From Rossellomorea aquimaris (lineage in GTDB: Bacteria; Bacillota; Bacilli; Bacillales; Bacillaceae_B), in NCBI RefSeq assembly GCF_003315075.1, contig NZ_QNRJ01000019.1:1-62267 (forward strand): a stretch of 62,267 nucleotides of DNA, written 5' to 3'. Under the pieces are notes generated by a model. The model had not been told where the DNA came from, did not search any database, and saw only the letters and a list, made by a program, of their open reading frames with translations. The translations under genes were made by a program, and so were the position numbers. Positions 57,300-62,267 of this stretch are shown here, piece after piece; the first letter of the stretch is position 1, and each line of letters opens with the position of its first letter.

Positions 57300-58028
57300 A
57301 TGATTCAGAAACTAAAGATTATCGGGATGATTTCTGCACTGGCGATATTATTATTCATTATTCAATATAAGATTCTGGACAAGGATACGTGGGATTCCTG
57401 GAATCTCCCCTTATCAGGTAAAATCATCTATATAGATCCCGGACATGGCGGGCCGGACGGTGGGGCTGGTGATCAGAATGCCCTCGAAAAGGACATCGCT
57501 TTAAATGTGTCTCTGATGATAAGGGATTATCTCCAGGAACAAGGGGCTCTCGTGATCCTGACACGTGAAAAAGACGAAGATCTTGCCGATGAAGGAACCA
57601 AAGGATACAGCCGCCGGAAAGTGGGGGATTTAAAGAAGAGGCTAAGCTTAATCAATGATTCTGAAGCAGACTTATTTTTAAGTATCCATCTGAACTCCAT
57701 TCCATCTGCTAAGTGGAGCGGTGCCCAAACATTCTATAATCCAAAGTATAAAGAAAATAAAGCCCTTGCAAAAGCCATTCAAGGAGAGCTTACACGTAAT
57801 TTAGAAAACACCACACGTGAAGCGAAGGGCATTCAAAATGTGTATATCTTAAAACACGCCAAAAAGTCAGGAGCCTTAGTGGAAATCGGATTTTTATCCA
57901 ATCCGGGCGAGCGGGCTAACTTACTTAAAGAAGACTACCAGCAAAAAATCGCTGCCTCTGTATATCAGGGAGTTCTCGATTATTTAACAATGGAAGATGA
58001 AGACGAAGAAAAGGCTGACGAGGAATAA
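57300..58028 (+). CDS. cwlD: CwlD, N-acetylmuramoyl-L-alanine amidase (spore cortex)
   Basis: Cleaves peptide side chains from muramic acid so that muramic lactam can form in the spore cortex, working with PdaA. The 242-aa protein has one N-terminal hydrophobic anchor, then an Amidase_3 domain with zinc ligands and catalytic residues in DPGHGGPDGGA, EKDIALNVS, LSIHLNS and VEIGFLSN. It ends in an acidic tail. ATG 57300 follows GGGAGGACTGGA. Presence implies endospore formation. Confidence 0.95.
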   Translation: MIQKLKIIGMISALAILLFIIQYKILDKDTWDSWNLPLSGKIIYIDPGHGGPDGGAGDQNALEKDIALNVSLMIRDYLQEQGALVILTREKDEDLADEGTKGYSRRKVGDLKKRLSLINDSEADLFLSIHLNSIPSAKWSGAQTFYNPKYKENKALAKAIQGELTRNLENTTREAKGIQNVYILKHAKKSGALVEIGFLSNPGERANLLKEDYQQKIAASVYQGVLDYLTMEDEDEEKADEE

Positions 58029-58044
58029 CCTCTCAGCTTTTTTT
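58011..58044 (+). terminator. Terminator overlapping the cwlD stop
   Basis: GCTGA plus GAGG pairs with CCTC plus TCAGC (one bulged C), with the TAA stop codon in the loop, followed by TTTTTTT. Confidence 0.8.
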
Positions 58045-58110
58045 AGTGAATCATTTTATTATTCAACAAAAGCATTCAAAACCTTTTGATCATTCATTCA
58101 ACTGAGAATA

Positions 58111-58119
58111 TGTTATACT
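58111..58119 (+). promoter_or_regulatory. Extended -10 promoter for salA
   Basis: TGT-TATACT at 58111-58119, about 48 bases before the salA start. No good -35 is seen, which is tolerable for an extended -10. Confidence 0.5.
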
Positions 58120-58166
58120 GAAAGCAGATTGGTTGAAAACGAATACATAGAAAAGGGTGGTTATTC

Positions 58167-59216
58167 ATGTTAACTGAACAACAGACACGCGAACTTTTAT
58201 TTGGATTAAAAGATCCTTTTTTAAATAAAACGTTAGAAGAAACAAATGGTATCGCAGAAATTTCAATTAAGGAAGAAAAGAAGCATGTAAGTGTGAAAAT
58301 CGCCATTGCCAAGACAGGTACTGGGGAACAAATGCAATTCCAACAAAAGATCGTCCAAGTCTTAAAGGATAACGGAGCGGAATCTGTCGGGATCCGGTTC
58401 ACGGAGCTTCCACAGGAAGAGCTTGAAAAGCATAGAGGATCCGCTGGACAAGGAACGGATCTTTTGTCACCTGCAAGTAAAACAACCTTTATTGCGATTG
58501 CCAGCGGTAAAGGTGGAGTAGGAAAGTCGACGGTATCTGTTAACTTAGCTGTGTCGTTGGCCCGTCAAGGCAAAAAAGTCGGGCTCGTGGATGCAGATAT
58601 TTACGGGTTCAGTGTTCCGGATATGATGGGAATCGTGAAACGACCGGTTGTTCGGGGAGAAAGAATTATTCCGGTAGAACGTTTCGGTGTAAAAGTCATC
58701 TCTATGGGCTTCTTTGTTGAAGACAATGCCCCTGTTATTTGGAGAGGGCCGATGCTCGGGAAAATGCTGAATAATTTCTTCTCAGAAGTAGAGTGGGGAG
58801 AGCTGGACTATTTGCTATTGGACCTGCCGCCGGGAACAGGAGACGTTGCCCTTGATCTTCACACGATGCTTCCACATTGTAAGGAGATCATCGTAACGAC
58901 GCCGCATCCAACAGCAGCATTCGTAGCGGCTCGAGCTGGCGCCATGGCCCTGCAAACCGATCATGACATTCTCGGTGTGGTTGAGAACATGTCCTATTTC
59001 GAAAGTAAATTAACAGGCGAAAAAGAATTCGTATTCGGTCAAGGTGGAGGAGAGAAGCTGACGGAAGAACTCCGTACCGATTTATTAGGCAAGCTTCCCC
59101 TTCAACAGCCTGATTGGAACGAAGAGGATTTTGCTCCTTCCATTTACGCAGAGGACCACCGTTTAGGGCAGATCTATGGTGACATCGCTCATAAAGTGAT
59201 TGAAAAACTCTCTTAA
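58167..59216 (+). CDS. salA: SalA, Mrp/ApbC-family P-loop ATPase
   Basis: A 349-aa protein with an N-terminal DUF59/MIP18-like domain and a deviant Walker A (ASGKGGVGKST). In B. subtilis SalA is a regulator that represses scoC and so raises protease production. The C-terminal CxxC pair that carries Fe-S clusters in classical Mrp is absent (the site reads NMSYFESKLTGEK), which agrees with a regulatory rather than cluster-carrier role. ATG 58167 follows AAGGGTGG. Confidence 0.92.
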   Translation: MLTEQQTRELLFGLKDPFLNKTLEETNGIAEISIKEEKKHVSVKIAIAKTGTGEQMQFQQKIVQVLKDNGAESVGIRFTELPQEELEKHRGSAGQGTDLLSPASKTTFIAIASGKGGVGKSTVSVNLAVSLARQGKKVGLVDADIYGFSVPDMMGIVKRPVVRGERIIPVERFGVKVISMGFFVEDNAPVIWRGPMLGKMLNNFFSEVEWGELDYLLLDLPPGTGDVALDLHTMLPHCKEIIVTTPHPTAAFVAARAGAMALQTDHDILGVVENMSYFESKLTGEKEFVFGQGGGEKLTEELRTDLLGKLPLQQPDWNEEDFAPSIYAEDHRLGQIYGDIAHKVIEKLS

Positions 59217-59226
59217 TGAAATGTAT

Positions 59227-59270
59227 AAAAGGACAAATGCGTTGGAATCTCCACGCATTTGTCCTTTTTA
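59227..59270. terminator. Bidirectional terminator between salA and gerD
   Basis: A 16-bp perfect stem (59227-59242 with 59253-59268) with an inner TGGA/TCCA extension has A-runs on one side and T-runs on the other, so it can end both the salA and the converging gerD transcript. Confidence 0.9.
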
Positions 59271-59274
59271 AATC

Positions 59275-59919
59275 TTATTGGCTTCCGCCGCCACTGCCTG
59301 TACCACCAGTATCTTCAGATCCGCCTTGTCCCCCGGAAGAGGATTCTTGACCTCCACCTCCACTTTTACCGCCGTCTTTCATTTCTCCGGCAGCCTTCAA
59401 CAATACATCCTGAAGTTTAGCCTTGAACAGAGGGCTTTCAAATGTTTCCGTAATGACTTTTTGCAGATGCTCCCTATATTCTTGGCTTTTTAATGCTTCA
59501 GTCAGTTCCTTCTTGAATTCAGGGTCCTTAAACAGATCCATCATCATTTTTTGATACTCAGGATCCTTCATGAGGTCTTTGAGCAATTTTTCATTTCCAT
59601 CCTTCATGCTTTTCGCCATCGCTTCGGCAAACTTAGGGTCTTCGAAGGATTTCTTCCAGAATTCAGTTCCTTTTTCAGAGGTCAACGTCTTTGAAATCGT
59701 ATCTGTCACAACCCCTTGGTCCATAATAAGCTCTGATTTCATTTTTTCATCAGACATGACTTCCTGAATCGCTTTTTTACCATCATCTGTCTTTAATATA
59801 TCGACAACCATTTTCTTGGTTTCTTCATAATCCATTTTGCCACTGCCTGTATCCCCACCACCGCCACAAGCGGATAGAAGAAAAATCGTCAGTAGAAAAA
59901 GAAAGGAATATCTTTTCAT
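59275..59919 (-). CDS. gerD: GerD, spore germination lipoprotein
   Basis: Scaffold lipoprotein of the inner spore membrane that clusters germinant receptors. The 214-aa protein has a signal peptide with lipobox LLSACGG, then repetitive charged helices (DPEFKKEL, DPEYQKMM, DPKFAEAM) and a Gly/Ser-rich tail. Start 59919 (minus strand) follows AAGGAGCC and places the basic signal-peptide start MKRYSF correctly; the longer frame to 59940 is rejected. It converges with salA. Confidence 0.95.
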   Translation of the reverse strand: MKRYSFLFLLTIFLLSACGGGGDTGSGKMDYEETKKMVVDILKTDDGKKAIQEVMSDEKMKSELIMDQGVVTDTISKTLTSEKGTEFWKKSFEDPKFAEAMAKSMKDGNEKLLKDLMKDPEYQKMMMDLFKDPEFKKELTEALKSQEYREHLQKVITETFESPLFKAKLQDVLLKAAGEMKDGGKSGGGGQESSSGGQGGSEDTGGTGSGGGSQ

Positions 59920-60068
59920 GGGTAGGCTCCTTCCATACAAATTCCCTTACCCTTAATATGAGAAATAACGAAAAAAATATGCACAAGGAAAATTGGAACC
60001 TGGATTTTTTACAGTGGCGTTGGTACAATCAAAAGAGTGTATATTTTTTTATTTGGAGGAAAATAGAA

Positions 60069-60704
60069 GTGACCATCCGCAATTGGATTCGTTTTTTCAT
60101 TCATACGTTAGTGATCGGTGGAGCCGTGACTGCCATCGCCGCACTTCTCATTAGATGGGATCAGTTCGGCCCATACATTCAAGACGGAAACGTGATTGGC
60201 ATATTATCAAGTCTACTTTGGTTTATATTTGTAGGTTTCACATTTAGTGTAATCAGTCAGATGGGGTACTTCGCTTATTTGACCATCCATCAATTCGGGA
60301 TGGGAATGTTTAAGGGCTTATGGAATCCCGTTCAAGTGGTCCTGATTGCTCTTGTCCTGTTTGATTTAATCTACTTCCGATTCAGGGCTTTCGCTGAGGA
60401 AGGCGAGTCGTATACGCCTTATATTTTTCTGGGGATCGGCATCCTGGTCGTTGGCTTAATCGTAGCTTACATGAAGAATCAGCAATCAGAAACCAAGACG
60501 AACACATTTGTGTCTGCCTTATTCTTTATGATTGTGGTAACGACACTGGAGTGGCTTCCGGTCCTATTGGTGAATTCCGTTAAATGGCTGTACCTTATGC
60601 TGCTGGCTTTATTGGCATGTAATGCATTCCAGCTTCTGCGTCTTCCTAAATATATCGAGAAGTCCCAATTGGAAAGACAACGTAAGCAGCCAACGAAGAG
60701 TTAA
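60069..60704 (+). CDS. kbaA: KbaA, activator of the KinB sporulation signalling pathway
   Basis: Membrane protein of 211 aa matching the position and type of B. subtilis KbaA, which helps activate the sensor kinase KinB feeding the Spo0A phosphorelay. Six hydrophobic segments are seen (for example FIHTLVIGGAVTAIAALLI). The start is GTG 60069 after TTGGAGGAAAA; the longer frame from 59958 adds a poorly conserved segment. A -10-like TGG-TACAAT is at 60021-60029. Confidence 0.88.
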   Translation: MTIRNWIRFFIHTLVIGGAVTAIAALLIRWDQFGPYIQDGNVIGILSSLLWFIFVGFTFSVISQMGYFAYLTIHQFGMGMFKGLWNPVQVVLIALVLFDLIYFRFRAFAEEGESYTPYIFLGIGILVVGLIVAYMKNQQSETKTNTFVSALFFMIVVTTLEWLPVLLVNSVKWLYLMLLALLACNAFQLLRLPKYIEKSQLERQRKQPTKS

Positions 60705-60708
60705 TACA

Positions 60709-60753
60709 AATAAAAGCCCGCTGATGAGATCCTTTCATCAGCGGGCTTTTATT
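60709..60753. terminator. Bidirectional terminator between kbaA and pdaB
   Basis: A perfect 19-bp inverted repeat (60709-60727 with 60735-60753), GC-rich inside and A/T-flanked, lies between two converging genes. The pdaB stop overlaps its right edge. Confidence 0.92.
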
Positions 60754-61501
60754 ACTGTATGAGGGAAGACTTGGCATCCCCGTTTGAAATCATGTCTGAA
60801 ACCGTAATGAAGTTCCCTTTTCCTTTCAACTCCTTCACGATGGTAGGTAAAGCGGATTTTGTTTGTTTAGCTGAATCCGATGCGTGAAGGAGAATGATGT
60901 CCCCTTTTTTGGCTATCTTCACATTATTGATAATTTCATCTACACCAGGATTCGTCCAATCTTTAGAGTCTACACTCCAGTGAACCACTGTAAGTCCAAG
61001 AGAGTCGGCTACCTTTAATGTTTCTTTATCAAAATGACCGGTTGGCACGCGTAATAACTTCACATCTTTTACATTCAGCTTCTTAAAAACGGTATCGGCT
61101 TTTAAAATGTCCTGCTTGATCTTATTTGGTTCCATATCCGTATAATCGGAATAGGCATAGCCAAGATTTCCGATTTCATATCCCTGCTTCACGATTTGCT
61201 CCACTAAATCAGGGTGTCTCTCCGCCCAGGCTCCGGAAAGAAAGAAGGTAGCGGACTGGACATTCATCCTCTTTAATTCTTCAAGGATCGGCCCCGCTTT
61301 TTCATCTCCCCAACCAATGTTGAATGTAATCGCGACTCCCTTTTCCCCTTTGTAGATCGCTTTCGGTCCATCCTTCGTACTAAAAACAGAAAGAGTCGAA
61401 AGGTTACTGCTATATACAAACAAGGCAGTAAAAAATGAAATCACGATAATCAGACTGATTTGCTTTAACTTCTTAGCATGAACTGTGTGAAACGTATTCA
61501 A
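60752..61501 (-). CDS. pdaB: PdaB-family polysaccharide deacetylase-like sporulation protein
   Basis: A 249-aa protein with an N-terminal membrane anchor and a NodB-type fold, in the position of B. subtilis pdaB, which is needed to keep spores stable. The usual catalytic and metal positions look lost: the first motif reads TFNIGWGDE rather than TFDDG, and the second region reads EIGNLGYAYSDY without the HxxxH histidines. Later motifs are partly present (LRVPTGHF, DSKDW, ILLHASDS). It may act structurally rather than as a deacetylase. ATG on the minus strand at 61501 follows GGAGGGATGAA. Confidence 0.9.
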   Translation of the reverse strand: MNTFHTVHAKKLKQISLIIVISFFTALFVYSSNLSTLSVFSTKDGPKAIYKGEKGVAITFNIGWGDEKAGPILEELKRMNVQSATFFLSGAWAERHPDLVEQIVKQGYEIGNLGYAYSDYTDMEPNKIKQDILKADTVFKKLNVKDVKLLRVPTGHFDKETLKVADSLGLTVVHWSVDSKDWTNPGVDEIINNVKIAKKGDIILLHASDSAKQTKSALPTIVKELKGKGNFITVSDMISNGDAKSSLIQ

Positions 61502-61641
61502 TATTTCATCCCTCCGTTCAACCGTCTATCTCTACTAAAGATATGCATGTCCCCGGAAAAAATATCTATCTTATAAAAAAATGATTATAAATTTCTTTTA
61601 ATGGAAAAAACTACAAATACAAACATTAAGGGGTGACATAC

Positions 61642-61869
61642 TTGCTGGGGTTAATGATTAATGACAGAGAGAAACAAGAAATAGAGTATTTGCTAAAAAG
61701 AGAAATGGATGAAATACTGTTCGATCTAAAAGATTCTCGAATTGATCATATCGTTAAGAGAGCAATGGATGAACGGTACAAAATCTTATTTTCACTCTTT
61801 AAAAGGTTTGCCAGTCATAAGGAATGTCTCAAGTATATGAAGACGGCAGCCAAGAAAGAAACATATTGA
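61642..61869 (+). CDS. Small uncharacterised helical protein
   Basis: A 75-aa protein, unrecognised by me, between pdaB and the downstream rRNA operon. It is rich in charged residues and probably all-helical (NDREKQEIEYLLKREMDEIL, ERYKILFSLFKRF); there is no signal peptide or membrane segment. I take TTG 61642 after AAGGGGTGA (61628-61636), giving MLGLMINDREK; GTG 61633 overlaps the ribosome site. Reading frame, codon use and ribosome site look real. Confidence 0.7.
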   Translation: MLGLMINDREKQEIEYLLKREMDEILFDLKDSRIDHIVKRAMDERYKILFSLFKRFASHKECLKYMKTAAKKETY

Positions 61870-61877
61870 TAAAAATC

Positions 61878-61914
61878 AGCTTCCGTACATATCCGAACGG
61901 GAGCTTTACTATTT
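61878..61914 (+). terminator. Weak terminator after the small gene
   Basis: AGCTTCCG pairs with CGGGAGCT (one G-U) across a 12-base loop, followed by TTACTATTT. Confidence 0.55.
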
Positions 61915-62020
61915 ATGCCCTAGTAGGGAATGGAGGGAGCGGCTAACTGAATGAAAAGGCGGGAGTGTAAAAGAGGTAATGTGTTTGAAAAATTTTTTAA
62001 AAAAAGTTCATGAAATGTAT

Positions 62021-62049
62021 TGACCCCTCCCGATAAACTTGGTATATTA
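62021..62049 (+). promoter_or_regulatory. rRNA operon promoter P1
   Basis: TTGACC (62021-62026), a 17-base spacer and TATATT (62044-62049) with extended TGG. It lies about 200 bases before the 16S start, as is usual for tandem rrn promoters in Bacillus. Confidence 0.8.
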
Positions 62050-62114
62050 ATAAACGTCGCTGAAACGCAATGAATTATTTAGAAGAAACACCAATAATTA
62101 ATTTCGAAAAACAG

Positions 62115-62144
62115 TTGACATCACATATGTATATGTGATAAATT
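62115..62144 (+). promoter_or_regulatory. rRNA operon promoter P2 with palindromic spacer
   Basis: Consensus TTGACA (62115-62120) with -10 GATAAA (62137-62142) or TAAATT (62139-62144). The spacer 62121-62138 is TCACATAT-GT-ATATGTGA, an 8-bp inverted repeat with a two-base centre. P1 and P2 together would drive the rRNA operon. Confidence 0.75.
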
Positions 62145-62149
62145 AATAA

Positions 62150-62255
62150 AGTCGCTCCAAACGAAGCGATTGCACATTGAACCTTGAAAACTGAACAAAA
62201 CAAGACAATACGTCAACGTTAATTCTAGATTTATTTTTAAAGAGCTATTCAAACT
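62150..62255 (+). other. 16S rRNA leader
   Basis: The untranslated leader contains ACCTTGAAAACTGAACAAAA (62180-62199), a sequence typical of Bacillus rRNA leaders and antitermination/processing regions. No gene is present. Confidence 0.75.
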
Positions 62256-62267
62256 TTTATCGGAGAG
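62256..62267 (+). rRNA. 16S rRNA, first 12 bases (truncated by window end)
   Basis: TTTATCGGAGAG matches the extreme 5' end of Bacillus 16S rRNA, normally followed by TTTGATCCTGGCTCAG. The rest lies outside the window. Confidence 0.85.

Overview
The window is a chromosomal core segment of a low-to-mid GC Bacillaceae bacterium. Gene order and protein sequences match the Bacillus subtilis ctsR-to-pdaB region almost gene for gene, and the spore genes gerD, cwlD, pdaB and kbaA mean an endospore former. Many interspersed hairpin repeats are of a kind I associate with marine or environmental Bacillus relatives; genus is not resolved from sequence alone. The segment runs exactly between two rRNA operons: it opens inside the 3' part of a 5S rRNA (1-65) and closes on the first bases of a 16S rRNA (about 62256).

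Layout. 1-1750: 5S end, terminator, a short phased GACGCA repeat and an IS256-family insertion sequence. 2000-6700: CtsR-controlled stress operon ctsR-mcsA-mcsB-clpC. 6700-7140: tandem hairpin-repeat array. 7226-13780: radA, disA, PIN/TRAM protein, ispD-ispF, gltX. 13781-18225: cysteine T-box, a second hairpin-repeat array inside the cysE leader, then cysE-cysS-mrnC-rlmB-rae1. 18230-22716: sigH, rpmG-secE, nusG, rplK-rplA, L10 leader, rplJ-rplL. 22818-30867: rsmC-like methyltransferase, rpoB-rpoC. 30954-35808: L7Ae-like protein, rpsL-rpsG-fusA-tuf. 35815-36814: a 1-kb gene-free stretch with two further hairpin repeats and the S10 promoters. 36815-51775: the S10-spc-alpha ribosomal cluster through secY, adk, map, infA, rpoA and rplQ. 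51841-55301: a structured leader followed by ecfA1-ecfA2-ecfT-truA. 55348-56616: hairpin repeat, L13 leader, rplM-rpsI. 56749-61869: DUF2521-like gene, cwlD, salA, gerD (minus), kbaA, pdaB (minus), a small unknown gene. 61900-62267: tandem rRNA promoters and the 16S start.

The genes are almost all translation, transcription, protein secretion and protein quality control. Control is visible as a CtsR operator, a Cys T-box, L10 and L13 autoregulatory leaders, many SigA promoters and strong terminators.

The least explained content is non-coding. There are two families of 120-130 bp hairpin repeats. Family A has six full copies in two tandem arrays, one inside the T-box-controlled cysE leader. 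Family B has three single copies bounded by GTTGATT/AATCAAC. Copies differ by paired, base-pair-preserving changes in their stems, so structure rather than sequence appears to be kept. Other points are a multi-hairpin leader before the ECF transporter genes, a long perfect palindrome inside the IS, a PdaB lacking the usual deacetylase metal ligands, and a near-perfect palindrome filling the spacer of the downstream rRNA promoter.
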